Under the pieces are notes generated by a model that did not search any database, had not been told where the DNA came from, and saw only the letters and a program-made list of their open reading frames with translations. This document shows, piece by piece, positions 1-12,135 of a stretch of DNA of 64,000 bases (within the stretch, counting starts at the first letter, position 1; every line of letters begins with the position of its first letter). The position numbers were made by a program, and so were the translations under genes. The DNA comes from Zychaea mexicana (taxonomy: Eukaryota > Mucoromycota > Mucoromycetes > Mucorales > Lichtheimiaceae), in contig NW_026516737.1 of assembly GCF_025766255.1 (NCBI RefSeq), positions 124,001-188,000 of the forward strand, in the 5' to 3' direction.

Positions 1-30
1 ACTTCTTTTTTCTTCTCACTGAATATCGTA

Positions 31-1667
31 ATGTCATCTGCTGCTTTCCGTCCTCTCTTGCCGCGCTTAGGCGCACGCGCAGCTATCAGCATGGCTGCCC
101 CTCGTGTTACTTCTCGAATTCCCATGGCCACCAATACCATGTATCGTGGATATTCTACCAGCAACGGTGGCAACAAATCGGGCAACAACACCTTGTTGTT
201 CCTAGGTAGGTCTAGTGAAAAGAAGTGATCAAACCACCAAGATGAATAAAAAACCTGTTTCTAACCCACCTTTATTGTTCGACTAGGTTTGGCCACTCTG
301 GGCGGTGCTGGTGGATATTACTATCACACCTCAAACCAGTCCGTCAAGACCGCTTCGCCTGAAGCCACGCAAGCAAAGACCAAGAGCGTCGACTACAATC
401 AAGTATACAAGGATATTGCCGAGCTTTTGGATGAGGATTCCGAGTATGTTTCATGTGATGCACGCGATTGCACGCCTCTTCCCACCCCTTCATGGGAATA
501 TTTCTGTTTGTGTATGTAAAACGTATGGGCTAATTCTTTTTTTTTATTCACTGACCCGTCTTAGATATGATGACGGCTCTTATGGTCCAGTCTTTGTTCG
601 TCTCGCATGGCACGCTTCTGGTACTTATGACAAGGATACCAAGACTGGCGGTAGCAATGGCGCCACAATGCGTATGTATTAGTTTTCAGGAAGGTTATTT
701 TTGGGGCAGTGCGGAAGAGCGAAAAGGTTTTTTTTTGAAATACATTTTTCTCGTTTAATTGACATGATTACGTTTCATAAAATTAGGCTTTGAGCCCGAA
801 GCAACTCATGGTGCCAACAACGGCTTGCACATAGCACGCAACATCCTCGAAAAGATTCACAAAAAATACCCTGAGATTAGCTATGGCGACTTGTGGACCT
901 TGGCTGGTATCTGCGCAATTCAAGAACTGGTAAGTAACATAAAGGGTAACGAACACGCGCTTGTTGGTCCTTCTTTTTTTCTCACACACAAGACAAATAT
1001 GCTTACACTGTCACTGTCAATGTATAAATGACCAAATAGGGCGGTCCTACCATCCCATGGAGACCTGGTCGACAAGATGCTCTTACCGCCGAGACATGCA
1101 CACCCGATGGCCGTCTTCCTGATGCTACCAAGAAGGAAAACCATGCTCGCGATATCTTTTACCGAATGGTAAGTGCTACGCTCATCAAGAACGTTACACA
1201 ACCTCGTACCATTTCCCGGATTTGTAACAAATTATTGATGCTTTTCCTTTTTTTCCGTCCCCGCTGCACAGGGCTTTGATGATCAAGAAATTGTCGCATT
1301 GCTCGGTGGTCACGCATTGGGTCGCTGCCACCCTGATCGCAGTGGCTTTGATGGTCCATGGCAAGAAGCCCCTACTATGTTTACCAACGAATACTTCAAG
1401 GCTCTTGCTGAGCGAAAGTGGGTCAAGAAGACCTTGGCTAACGGTGGATGGCAATACGTCGACAAGAGCAACCCTGATGTCATGATGTTGCCCATCGAAC
1501 TCGACATGTACGCGGACAAGCATTTCAAGAAATATTTCGACTTGTATGCCAAGGATGAAAACAAGTTCTTTGAGGACTTTGCAAAGGCTTTTAAGAAGCT
1601 TATTGAGCTGGGAGTGCCTTTCAAGGGTGATGAGAAGGTATACGTGTTCCCCAAGACTGCCGAGTAA
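31..1667 (+). CDS. CCP1: Cytochrome c peroxidase, mitochondrial (6 exons)
   Basis: Class I haem peroxidase that reduces hydrogen peroxide using cytochrome c, expected in the mitochondrial intermembrane space. Exons read as 31-205, 287-443, 565-671, 787-929, 1040-1168 and 1272-1667, all GT-AG, total 1107 nt and 368 aa. The first ~50 residues are Arg/Ser/Ala-rich without acids, as in a mitochondrial presequence, followed by a hydrophobic stretch ([14 protein letters not shown]) that fits a bipartite sorting signal. The distal haem pocket RLAWH lies at about residues 122-126 and the proximal His in [11 protein letters not shown] at about 251, with the conserved Trp of DGPW at about 267, the residue that carries the radical in yeast Ccp1. 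The start at 31 is the only Met that gives the presequence. The window begins only 30 bases upstream, so the promoter is not visible. Confidence 0.95.
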
Positions 1668-3288
1668 AAGCAACAGACAAAATAATTATATAAGCACTTT
1701 CTCTCTTCCATTTCTCCTTTCCCTTCCTTCAAAATACCTACACTTGTAAAAATAAAAAGCATACGATACACTACATCTATTGGCTCGGTTTGATTTACTG
1801 TAAGGACGTTCTCATCCAAGAAGATAAAGACGCAGTTCGCGACCAAAGAAACATGACATCATTCTACAACTAAGTGACAAATGACGTATTTAGCTGCTGT
1901 GTTGATGGTGTCTGTCCAATACGCCATCTTTGGATGCTCGTTGAAAGCTGTGAAATCTGTAAGCATCGTAATACTGCTGCTTATGTATGCGTCTGGCTGG
2001 AATAACCCTTCCGTCTTCCTGATCAACCATACTTATCTACTGTGACGCTGATTGATGATGATGATGCGATGCTTCCATTCTAAACTGAGGACCTTCAACA
2101 TACAATGTGTGATCTTGGGCTACTGTCGTCAATTTGGCAGATAATATTATGTGTGTAATGCGGTCAGAAAACAGCGAAGTTTTCCATTGCTATTGCTGAG
2201 GCTGGCGTTATATTACTGCCGCCTGATTAAGTGCATCACATATAATGCACAATAGACAACACTACGTCTGTGCCCAAACTCTTCAGTTTGATCCAACGGC
2301 AACTGTTAAAGATATTATATTTTCCAACTACTAACCTACGAGCTACATGCTGTCAACGCAAGCATTGGAAAGTCATAATCATCCTATTGTGCCCAAAAAA
2401 AAACCGCTTATACTGAGGTACGTCTTTCACATAAATGTACCACAGTGATCACATCGACCGTTTATTTAACACTAGATAGAACAGATAAACTTCCTACTGC
2501 TCACCTTTGATATTGGGCAAAAGTAAGCTCCTGGCTACCATCGGGTACAGCTATAATGGTTAGTACTAAACTGCTAGTGTGCATCCAGTCCTACTTTTAA
2601 ATAAAATACAAATCATTTTGCCCGAAAAATTGTACTCAGTAAGAGAGTAGGAACGGAAAGAGAAGGTAGACGATTCTATATCGATTACTTTCCAAAAATA
2701 ACAAGGTCATATATACATGTGAGCTATTACGAAGGATTAAAAAGGATGAAGAAATTGGTGCAATGATTTTCTGTTTCTAAGGAAACTGCTGTTGTTGTAT
2801 CTAGTGCACTAGCTTTTTTTAAAAACAAGGGAATAATAATAAAATGACACGAACGCACGCACCTCCCGACCTGATACTCAGCAGTAAACATGTCGTAGTA
2901 GAAATAAATAACCGGTCTTTAATTATTCCCATTTTGGCGGTTCAACTCTATTGTCACGCAGCAAGTAAGTACACCACTATCAAGAATACCGCCGCGCTAC
3001 TACCCGCAGACACCATAGAAGCGTTCACAGTAGTAGCGAATAGAAGATAGCCCTAGTTGTATCTTATTATATCGTTATATCACACGGTAAACGGCGCTGT
3101 ACTTTATTAGAGAAAAACGCTCGCACTCCAGCACAAGCAATAAAAAGCATCTTTCAACAACCCTCTCTATCTTGTTATTAGTTTTGTTCCTATCGTTTAT
3201 CATTGGCTACGAATCCACACGCCAAAAAAACGTCACGTCAAAGAATAAAAAAGTTAGTCACTACTATTTAGTAGTGATCGACGACTGT
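1668..3288. other. Intergenic, no gene recognised
   Basis: AT-rich spacer between the peroxidase gene and the tRNA. It holds only short open frames (the longest, 2844-3050, is 68 codons) with no recognisable motif, splice-supported extension or repeat structure. I see no regulatory element I can name beyond the probable 3' end region of the peroxidase gene. Confidence 0.5.
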
Positions 3289-3360
3289 GAGCAAGGTAGG
3301 GGTCGAACCTACGATCTCCTGATTCGTAGTCAGGTGCGTTATCCATTGCGCCACATGCCC
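3289..3360 (-). tRNA. tRNA-Arg (anticodon ACG), intronless
   Basis: Read on the minus strand the 72 nt fold as a cloverleaf: acceptor GGGCATG against CTTGCTC (one U-U mismatch and one G-U), a D arm containing the A-box TGGCGCAATGG, an anticodon stem CCTGA/TCAGG around the loop CTACGAA, and a T arm GTAGG/CCTAC with the B-box GGTTCGACCCC. The anticodon is ACG, read as ICG after deamination, decoding CGU/CGC/CGA arginine codons. A run of six A on the plus strand at 3247-3252 gives a T6 stretch about 40 bases after the tRNA 3' end, a plausible RNA polymerase III terminator. No intron is present after the anticodon. Confidence 0.93.
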
Positions 3361-5703
3361 GATTGTTGAATGTACAACACTACAAAATTATATAAACGCA
3401 TATAAATGTAAAAAAAAGTATTAATGCGAGATTTCCATAAAAATGAAGTAGTAAAAAAGCGTTTGATTTAGGTAAATAAAATCTGTATCTTTCTTGTATA
3501 GAAGTGTGACATCTTTAAAAGACATATGGAAGTATTTATTTGATTATTTCTATTATAAAAAACAATAAAAAATTAGTTTTTATAATGATTTTCTGTCTTT
3601 GAAAATATACCTTATATAGAGCACCATGGATCATCAAATAAGGACAGCGTTTAAAAAAAGTATCAACTATTAACTTTATTTAATAAATGTATAGCTAATA
3701 GTAGGGATACTCATAAAATCTAGAAAGAAAGTTGTTCTGCTTTGTTCTAAACCGAAATAAAACAGAATCCGATTGTAATCTAGTCAGATTCCAATAGATT
3801 CAAATTCAGATTTAAGACGTGATTAAACTGATTTGATTTTGGACAAAGGTGTTCAAATTTCAAACTGGTTAGATGCATGGTGGCGGATTCTTCTGCAGTA
3901 GTCGGGTTAATAAAGAAGGATGATTTATAGTAGTACTGGAGTAGTGTAGTAGGTTAACCTGTTGTAGAGTACAGTAAATAGACAACAACAGTAGTGCAAT
4001 GGCAACAAACTTTTATCTGGTGGTGATAGTGATAATAAAAGTTTTATCCGCCATACCTTATCATGCATTATTATAAAAGCTCAACCCAAAAAAGCCAGTC
4101 TCATTCATTGTAACTAGTACTTCAATGCAGTAGAGGGAACAGTAATATTTCATTGTTGAAGACGGTCCTCAATATAAAGTATGATCTGACAGCAAGCAAT
4201 TAGTCAATTCAACTTCAACTCATGCCATCAATACTTTTAAAGTAAAGACAATAATTCTATGCTGTATCTGTCATATCAGTTACTGCTGTTACTTATAGTA
4301 CCTGTTATGCTACCGAATAGTCAAGGCCATGGATCCTAAAGTAAAAAAATTATTCGATCAGTGTTTCTTTATAATAAGTGCCCGTCGCTCCGTACATTGC
4401 GACCCTAGCTTTCGCAAAAGCATTTAAGGATATATTTGATGCGCATACTACAATGTATTCTTGATGAGAAAAAACTCAAACCATTTTTTATTTGAAGAGA
4501 GTTTTAATTAACTTAGAAAACGAGCTGAAACTGATGGATTTTCGTAAGGTATAGGACCGCTCGAAGGTCACGCCTCCAGGGGCAATGTATCCTGTAGATT
4601 TGTCGGCCTTTCCTCACAAAAAAGTTCTTGTTTTCAGTATTTCATTGTTGGCAGCGGCCGCTTTTCCCACCGTAGGTGAAATCATAGAGCTCGACTTGCT
4701 CCGTCTCACCAGGGAACAATGCCAGCCAAAAAATCTCTGTTTCCGCTGATGCTGTCGTTGTTCGTTACTAAACAAAATCATATCAGAGATACTTCTCACT
4801 TGACGGTCATTTCAATGAATATGCTCTTGTTCCCAGTCATGCGTAGTTTTGGATTAGAGCCATAAGTCTAGAGCTATATATGCTTCAAGTAATAACATAG
4901 CAAGTATAAGGTTATGTATATATGAATTTTATTTATCTCAAATATCACTTCAAGAGAAAATAAACGCACTTTTGTCCATTGCTTTCCACTGTGAATACTG
5001 GAGAATTTTAAACTAGATTGTGGTATAGGATCAACTGTGTAAGCCAACTTCGCGGTGCCGACGTCAAATATGGCGAATCTGAGCCGTAGTAATGCTACCA
5101 TCCATAGCGATAACTGTACGTTGGAACTGTCGTACTAATGGTATGTATTGAAGCTTCAAACGGACATTGTGTGACGGTAACGGGTAAAGCGAACAAGCAA
5201 CCAATATTCTTTGAGTAAAAGTTTGTGAGGCAGAAAATGTGAGCTGTGGCCGTCATATTGGTGATCGCCACTAACACGGGAACCATTATGTTTAGGTACA
5301 GGACAACAGAGTCAAGCAGCGTTGAGAGTACTTTATAAATAAGTGATAAGATAACCGCAGTATTAGTTAAAGCTAGGAGGAGAACGTCAGTGCAATGTTT
5401 AAGAATGTTCACTTTTATAATATTGGTTAACTAATATGTGGCACTTAATCAAGTTCAAGACACATTTCTTTTATTGATAAAATCATCACAAAGTCTCGAT
5501 ATATGTACTACTTGAAGCGATAAGATTTTTTTTTTCATTCTTTTTTAATGAGGAAGATAGCGCGATGGGGAGGTGCTTTTGCTACTTTTCTTTATGGATG
5601 TATGTGCAACTGATTGGTAAGTTTTGTAGGATATGCTATATGAAATGGATAAAGGAAGGTATGAAATGCTATGATATTATGTACATTAGAGGGGTAAAGG
5701 CGT
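3361..5703. other. Intergenic, AT-rich, no gene recognised
   Basis: About 2.3 kb of AT-rich sequence with only short frames (for example 4614-4799 and 5095-5412 on the minus strand) that lack recognisable domains, codon-usage character or neighbouring exons. The right end probably contains the 3' UTR of the DUF2828 gene. Nothing further can be supported. Confidence 0.5.
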
Positions 5704-8037
5704 TTAATCATGTACAACCAATTTGTCAAAGCTCTCATGATAAAGCGTCTTGACCATCTCTGTCGTTGGAGTCTCTTCATCTCGCTCCTTTTTTTCGCTG
5801 TCCTTAGCTTCACCATGCTCGTCGACCAACACCGTATCATCGTCTTCACCCGCCACACTGCCTTCAAAGAAGCTCTTCATCAAGGAAGCCGAGAAACCAC
5901 CAATCATGGCACAGCCTGGAGTATCCTTGGTGACCGGGATAGGGGCCTCCGGATCCATATACTCATCGGTCGGACGCTCCTGGGCCAAGTTCCACCACAC
6001 CAACTGTGGCATCTTGTATCCAGCCTGTTCGTACTCCCGCTTGATCTGCTCGTAAATAGTCTCCCACTTGTCAATGCCAAAGCCTACGTTGAACTCCATA
6101 TCCGAAAACACAAACAGACGCTTGACCATGTCTTCTTGCTTGAGGTTGTGCTTCTTGGCAATAGGCAACAACAAGTCGAGGAACACGGCTAAAAAGTCGG
6201 TCGAGTAGCCCACCGGTGCAGCAAACGCCTTTTTCACATTGTCGCTCAGCTTGCCACCCACGTCGATGTTCACCACCACAGGATTGTCAGCAAACGTAAT
6301 CACAGATCCATTGAAGGGCGGCGCAGCGAGCTCGGCAAGAACCAAGGACAAACCAACGGCGGGCCAGACAGGCACTGGGGTTCCACCATAGGGGGAATAC
6401 ATGGATCCGGACATGTCGCAGACGGCAATCGAACTCCCAAGCGTTTCGTTGTTCGGACCAGCATCCTGCTTGATGGATTCAACCAAGGTCTTCCACTGAG
6501 CATTGGCCAGCTCGGCATCCATGGCATACACTTCCTGCAAGGCTTCCGGGCTCAACGTCTTTGCCAGTTTGTCTTTCTCATTGGTATACACGTTCTGCAA
6601 TGTCTTGCTGACACGGATAACCAGTTCATGTGGCTGCAGTGTGGCACCACTCACCGACTTTTTACCCAGCGCAACGTCCTTCAGAAAGTTGACAAACTCG
6701 TCCTTGGCATGCTTGTAGAAGAGGGCACTGTTGGTCTGCATGCACTTGGACGGCACGTGCGAAAAGTCAATCTTGGTCCACTGACCGGACGCCATCTTGC
6801 GTTCCGTCACGTCCAGCGCTTGACGAAGGGGCGAAGTGTATGACTTGCGGTACATCTCCCGGACCTTGTTGAGGTAGTGTTCGCGGGTCTCGTCCTTTTC
6901 CTGGAAAGCTGTCGGCGGAAACAGCAACTCGGCGATGGACGTGGCCATCAGAGTGTTCTTGTCATGCGAGTGGCCGAGCGTGGGAGCCCATTTGGCAGCC
7001 AAACTGATGCCTTCCGCAAGTGCGTACTTTGACTTTTTGTCAGCCTTGCGATTTGCTTCGAGTTGTCGAAGGTCAGCTTGCAACTGGGAGGCGAATAAGC
7101 GGGCGACCGAGAAATGGAGGGCACGATAGCAGGGATCGTCATTCAACAATCTGGTGATACGGGCATGGCGTTCCTCCCGCTGTTGTTTCTTGTTGGCCTG
7201 ATGCTTCTCATGCTGCTCCTTTTGCTTCTTCTCTGTCGCCGCCTTGCGCTCGGCCCGCTTCTTCTCTTGCTCCTCCTTTGGCAACGTCTTGATACTGTCA
7301 TAAAACTGCTTTGACAAGTGTCGGTGGTCTTCATAGCCGTTCCAGGGACGTCGCTCTTGCCGAGGGCAGTTGAGCGCCTTAAACTTTCCCTTGTTGTCAC
7401 CTGTGTGCTTGGGTCCGCCAAGCTCATTGCAGGTGTAGATCTGGCAAATGTTGATGAGATCCTTCCAATAGCCATGACACTTGAATCGAGTCTGCTTGTC
7501 CTGGTCAACGTCGGCCATGTCCCAGTCACTGGATTCCTTTTTCTTGCTCTTCTGGTTCACAGGAATAACGTCGGCTGTCAACAAGTGCAGGTTACGAATA
7601 GCCGTCTGAGGATGGTTCTGCAAGAGCCAACCAAAGGCCGTGTAGAACTTGTCGTTGGCACTCTTGCCGCGGTGGATGGAGCGCGTATGCCATATGATGT
7701 GCAGGGCCACTTCGGGGTCTTGACGCCACGCCTTTTCGAGCAACGAACGGATGAGATCCGTATCAAGCGATACACCAAGCTGATAGTACAGATCCAAGCA
7801 GTCGTCTTCGGTTGACTTGAGCGCCACAGCACCGTTGACAGTGCGTTGTACGTTGCCAGTGCGCTGCAAGGCGTTCATGAACTTGTTCTCGTTTTCGCTC
7901 TTTTCAGACGGCGACGCGATCTTGAGACCTTCAAGCGACAAGGGTTCGGACAGGCCAGCAATATCGGCCTCGAGGGCTGAAGCATCGTGCAGCGAAGCAA
8001 AGTACGGCAAAGAAGAGTTGAACGTGAGGAAAGACAT
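5704..8037 (-). CDS. DUF2828 / vWA-domain protein (777 aa, single exon)
   Basis: Uninterrupted 777-residue frame, unusual here because nearly every other gene has introns. The second half carries a von Willebrand A fold: the MIDAS motif DMSGSM near residue 544 is followed by segments typical of DUF2828 proteins (VFSDMEFNVG, PQLVWWNLA). The first half (YYQLGVSLD..., ...ALHIIWHTRSIHRGK) resembles the TROVE-like helical region of the same family, which is known from plants, fungi, slime moulds and some giant DNA viruses of amoebae. A very basic coiled segment rich in K/E/Q/R lies around residues 255-295. The molecular function of the family is not established; the TROVE plus vWA arrangement recalls Ro60, an RNA-binding ring protein, but that link is inference. 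The start at 8037 is the first Met and gives the family's usual beginning. Confidence 0.85.
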   Translation of the reverse strand: MSFLTFNSSLPYFASLHDASALEADIAGLSEPLSLEGLKIASPSEKSENENKFMNALQRTGNVQRTVNGAVALKSTEDDCLDLYYQLGVSLDTDLIRSLLEKAWRQDPEVALHIIWHTRSIHRGKSANDKFYTAFGWLLQNHPQTAIRNLHLLTADVIPVNQKSKKKESSDWDMADVDQDKQTRFKCHGYWKDLINICQIYTCNELGGPKHTGDNKGKFKALNCPRQERRPWNGYEDHRHLSKQFYDSIKTLPKEEQEKKRAERKAATEKKQKEQHEKHQANKKQQREERHARITRLLNDDPCYRALHFSVARLFASQLQADLRQLEANRKADKKSKYALAEGISLAAKWAPTLGHSHDKNTLMATSIAELLFPPTAFQEKDETREHYLNKVREMYRKSYTSPLRQALDVTERKMASGQWTKIDFSHVPSKCMQTNSALFYKHAKDEFVNFLKDVALGKKSVSGATLQPHELVIRVSKTLQNVYTNEKDKLAKTLSPEALQEVYAMDAELANAQWKTLVESIKQDAGPNNETLGSSIAVCDMSGSMYSPYGGTPVPVWPAVGLSLVLAELAAPPFNGSVITFADNPVVVNIDVGGKLSDNVKKAFAAPVGYSTDFLAVFLDLLLPIAKKHNLKQEDMVKRLFVFSDMEFNVGFGIDKWETIYEQIKREYEQAGYKMPQLVWWNLAQERPTDEYMDPEAPIPVTKDTPGCAMIGGFSASLMKSFFEGSVAGEDDDTVLVDEHGEAKDSEKKERDEETPTTEMVKTLYHESFDKLVVHD

Positions 8038-8963
8038 GACGGTACCAGTGACAGTGTTTTTCCGCAGTGAAAAGGGAGAAGAACGTTTAAGAAGTAAAGT
8101 GATTTCTGCAGGCTATTTAACTGTGCATACAAGAATCCACGCGCGGGCTTTAGAAATAAAAAATACTGCGGCTCCGTACTGCGGTTGGATCTTGCCTTTT
8201 GCGTTGATGTGTCCATTTTGTATCATATGCTCTTTTCATGCCGCTGCTATTGCTGCTGCGAGACATGCTGTTGTCGCAGCACTTTGTAGTTTGACATGTC
8301 GCTCCGGTATGCAAGAAGTGTGTACAACCAGCTCCTGCTCTTTCGCTCTTTTGCTCTTAAAGGGAAAAAGGCTTTTATTTCTTTGTGGCACACGCGCATC
8401 GCCAGTTTATAGTAAGGCTGTGCGGCTGTTCTGAACAAGATGTCTATTTAAGGTTACACCCATTCGCTTTGGCACTAAGCACTGTTGTGCGTGATGTGTG
8501 ATGTGTGTTTGTGTGTGTGGGGGCGTTTGGAGCATGCTATGCTCTTACAGAATCTAGTTTGTGTACAAGGCACGACGGTCCAAGCAAACAACATGGTTTT
8601 CTTATGTTTAGTCAGTTTCGCGTTGCTTACAGATGAGCTTTGCATAAAATTCATTCCTCAGGAGGAAGGAGCGGGAGGAAGAGATCAAGCACTCGTAAAG
8701 AAATGCGTAGCAGATCCAATATCTTTTTCCCTTTTTCTCTTTCATCCATCAGAAAAGCCAAGAAGCGTGAACACAATCAAAGAGGGCAAAACATGGTTAG
8801 ACAAGACACACACACTGTTCGTCATAGATAGTGCTGCTGATATCTTTTGAGCTTTGGGCTGTTCTTTTTTCTCTTGTTCTTTTCTTAACTTGCACACGCT
8901 TCTAGCTAGTAGCCGACTCGTACACATACGAGCACGCTCATACATATACACTAAACAAACAAC
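8038..8963. promoter_or_regulatory. Divergent intergenic region
   Basis: Lies between the starts of the DUF2828 gene (leftward) and the UPF0658 gene (rightward), so it must hold both promoters. It contains a GT-rich stretch at about 8489-8520 (repeated TGTGATGTGTG units). The 121-codon frame at 8485-8850 has no recognisable motif and is not supported as a gene. I cannot place TATA boxes or binding sites with confidence. Confidence 0.45.
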
Positions 8964-10800
8964 ATGTCCCTATGTAGTCCAGTGGTATGTTGTCCAATAC
9001 CAACCACAGAAAAAATTAGGATTTTAAAAGCAAGTTTAACTCTTTTGCTCAGCGACAGCGAATATTTGAAACGAGATGGTCGAAATGGTTCCTGGCTCTG
9101 GCGCTAATGCAGGTCATTGTCACCATCCCGATTCTTATAGTGACACTCGTCAAAGTGGAAACCAGTTACAACATGAACCCTCCGACAACGGACCTCAAAG
9201 ATTATCTAAAGGACAAAGTAGTCCGCGTTCGAATTGAGAATATCTGGTTTATCGTCTATGAGCTCTGGAAGCTCTGGCTTGTGATTGATGGGGTAACCTT
9301 TACTCACGTGAGGTGGTGGCGCTGATGATGATGATAATGATGCTGATCAATGCGCTGACGAAAGAAACTCATCGTACCTAAACACATTTACTTTCTCTTG
9401 TATTCTTTCTTATAGATCTTGCAAGCTAATTCGCTTACTGTGATTGCCTCGGCTGCGTTTACATGTTTCTCAGGGGCACTGGGTATCATGGTAATATAGC
9501 AGCTCTAGAACTTGCTGCCGGGGCGGGGGCATGATGCTAACCTATCTGTTCCTACATAGCAAATCGTTGAATCGCTACAATGGACACTGTCGCTAGCTGT
9601 CAACTTGTATCTACAAATCGCCATGACAGTCGTAGTCTGGACTATCGCTGTGCCTACGATCTTTGTGGCGCTCATGCTGGTCAAGGAATATGGATGGAAT
9701 TTAGTTGAAAGAATTGGTCCTGACTTGCGCTTACAAAGTAAAAAGTCCCTTCAATGAGCATGTATGCTAAAAGATAAGGCTGTCACTAAACTTGTAAAAA
9801 AAACTGCTAGATATGTACTATACTGTGCAATGCTTCACTCTGATGATCAAGATTGATATATTCTTCGAAGTGCTGCTGCTAGCATTCTACGCTGTCTGTG
9901 CCAACATGAGCACTGATCTTTGGGCTGCTGCAACTGCTTTGGCAATTCTTTGCTTACTGGCTCTTTTTTTGGGGAGGAAAGCGGTAGTGTACTTTTTTTT
10001 AATTTAAAATCAATACATCAAAGGGGTATTGATGAATGGATTGTGAATACTTAGATTGCAGATGAAAGGCACTGGATGATGTCCTTGTTCTCTCTATTCC
10101 AAGGGGCCATCATATTTGTCAACTTGGCTGTCATGGTCATGATAACCGACCCATCTGATGTCTGGTATACCTTGTCGATTTATGGTAAATAGTTCTATCC
10201 TTTAAGTGCTCAATGCATGCCAATGTACTTATACTCGAAAAACATTTAGCTTGTGCCTCTATAGTGATTGTTGTGGTAAGTTGCATCCAAACTACTTCAT
10301 GCCAACCTGAATCAAAAGATGTATTAAATAGCCTTGTAGTTTACACTCTATATGGCCGTTCGATGTCAGCGAAACTTTGGCAACGGTTTAAAGCCTCATG
10401 GTTAGTAATGATAATTTTTTTTGAAATAAAGCAGCATGGACTTGTTAATACTCTTTTTGCTCCAGTCAATTGGGCATTATACCGTAAACCATCCAAAACA
10501 TCATCTACCACCGTAAGGAGTGTTGCAAATCACCCTCACCAGCCGCATCGTCAGTATTACGATCCACATTCTTCAGCGCAACTTCCACCGCCAGTTCCGC
10601 CACATCACAGTAGCCACCGTTATCACGCACAACAGGAGAGTCTTCTCGAGCACACAGATGAGCCCATTAACATCGCTACCAGCAGCAGCAGCAGCAGCAC
10701 GCAACCACCTCCTTCAGTCGATTTCACCGAATACTACCGTATGCATTTCCAGCAGCAGCAACAACAAACGCCACATGAGAAACAGCAGCGGCGAGAATAA
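8964..10800 (+). CDS. UPF0658-family Golgi membrane protein (about 9 exons)
   Basis: Multi-pass membrane protein of the fungal UPF0658 Golgi family, whose biochemical role is unknown. Exons read as 8964-8984 (uncertain), 9020-9292, 9416-9490, 9560-9737, 9811-9983, 10055-10184, 10250-10275, 10340-10400 and 10466-10800, total 1272 nt and 423 aa. Family-like features are an N-terminal TRWSKWF segment leading into the first hydrophobic helix, the ENIWFIVYELWKLWL block, an IVESLQW block and several further hydrophobic helices. The C-terminal ~110 residues are hydrophilic and rich in H, P, S and Q, a probable cytosolic tail. The first exon is the weak point: linking Met 8964 to the first clear exon needs a 35-nt intron, shorter than the others, so the true start may lie elsewhere. 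It is convergent with the DHFR gene, 247 bp away. Confidence 0.75.
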
Positions 10801-11047
10801 TGGCGTTAGTTTTGTAGTAGTTACCCTTAATCAACGTCTCCTTGGCAACGAGACAATTTCCTTCTATACCGCAATTGTAAATTTTTTCCTTGTACACGTT
10901 TTTATTGCTATATATTCTTGTTACTATTTACATACATATACAGATTTCTATGCTAGCGCAACGCAGGTGATAGTGCTGGCAGCAGCATCTATCTTTTCTA
11001 CTGCTTGTGTTTTCGTCATCTATATCTCTTCCTTTGTTCCCACCAGA

Positions 11048-11806
11048 TCACGGCGACAACGACGTACTACGTACATACAGTAAAAATTCATACTCCAAAT
11101 CACCACATACTTGTCGTCCTTGAGGCACTGGCTGTTGTACGAACCCCTCCAGTTCCGAATGACTTGCTTGGACAAACAAAGACGTATCAACAGGCGGCAT
11201 GAATGCATCGCATACAATACTTTGTTTCGCATCATGGACACGGGTCAATAAGATATGTGTGCACAACTTCATGGCTTGACCATAGATCTGTCCACCACCC
11301 AATACAAACACGCGGCCCTGGGTATTTTGCACTAATTGCTTGGCTTGATCAACAGCGTCATGAATGGATGTAACTAAACTTGCGTTAGGGTATGATGCAA
11401 TCCTACATATCCAATTATTAGTATTTTCGTAAAAACCTTCGTTGTGTCTTTTGCTCAATCTACAAAGGTAACTTTTGGGAAGAACAGAAGCTTCAAGACG
11501 AATTTACTTGTATGAAGGATTACGAGAAATGACAATGTTGAATCGCTGTGGCATGGGGATTGACTTCATTGGTATGGATTCCCACGATAACCGCCCGTGC
11601 ACAACCACATTGTGCCACTGGCGATCGGTTACTGAAGACGTTGTTGCCGTTGTGGTCGTGGAAGCATTATAGGCTTTGGTCGTGATTTCATGTAAGTATT
11701 GAGTGTCGACAGGAATCGTCCAGGGTAAATCCTGGCCTTTGCCGATTCCCCCGGTGGTTGCCAGGGCAGCAGCCATCAATACGATGGATGTGTCTCCAAG
11801 TGTCAT
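11048..11806 (-). CDS. DFR1: Dihydrofolate reductase (2 exons)
   Basis: Reduces dihydrofolate to tetrahydrofolate with NADPH, supplying thymidylate, purine and methionine synthesis. Exon 1 is 11508-11806 and exon 2 11048-11402, joined by a 105-nt intron; total 654 nt and 217 aa. Motifs seen in order: GGIGKGQDLPW (substrate/NADPH site), an Asp in PVDTQYL at the place of the catalytic acid, VVVHGRLSWESIP (the usual form is MGR.TWESIP, so His replaces Met and Leu-Ser replaces the usual pair), and VFVLGGGQIYGQAM for the NADPH pocket. A Thr/Ser-rich insertion (about residues 48-60) is not in the core fold. Met 11806 is preferred over frames upstream because it places the protein at normal length; a CT tract of the mRNA lies about 16 nt upstream of it. 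Confidence 0.93.
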
Positions 11807-12135
11807 TTTCCAGGAACGGAAAAAGAGAGAGAGAGAGAGAGAGAAGCGGTGTTTGTGTTCTAGACACAAAAAAACCTTCTTTCTTAAATTTTCTGGAGAT
11901 GCAGTTGGTTTTTATTTACCATGGGTTGAAAAAAAGAAAGTGTGCGGTGTGTGTTTGTGCAAAGTGTGCGTGCAAGGAAAAAAGAAGGTTGCAATGAAAA
12001 AGAGTGATTGTGATGTGGTTTATATGTTGTGTTCGGGGAGAGGGTGAGAGGAGGGAGAAGGGGGAGGGATGTTCTTGAAGATTTACCAGGGAAAAAAGGA
12101 GGAAGAGGTGGGAGGAAAAAGAAAGAGGGAAATAA
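11807..12135. other. Spacer between DHFR and RBR ligase genes, with CT microsatellite
   Basis: Both flanking genes are on the minus strand. The DHFR-proximal end has a (GA)n run at about 11823-11845, which reads as CT in the DHFR transcript and sits just upstream of its start codon. The rest is purine-rich on the plus strand (GGGAGAGGG..., AAAGAGGGAAA) and contains no supportable gene. Confidence 0.5.

Noticed and set aside
1194..1846. Minus-strand frames of 159 and 178 codons over the peroxidase 3' exon
   Set aside because: Antisense shadows of the CCP1 exon.
8485..8850. 121-codon frame as a possible first exon of the UPF0658 gene
   Set aside because: Starts in a GT repeat, no donor joins it in phase to the first clear exon, and family members have short N-termini.
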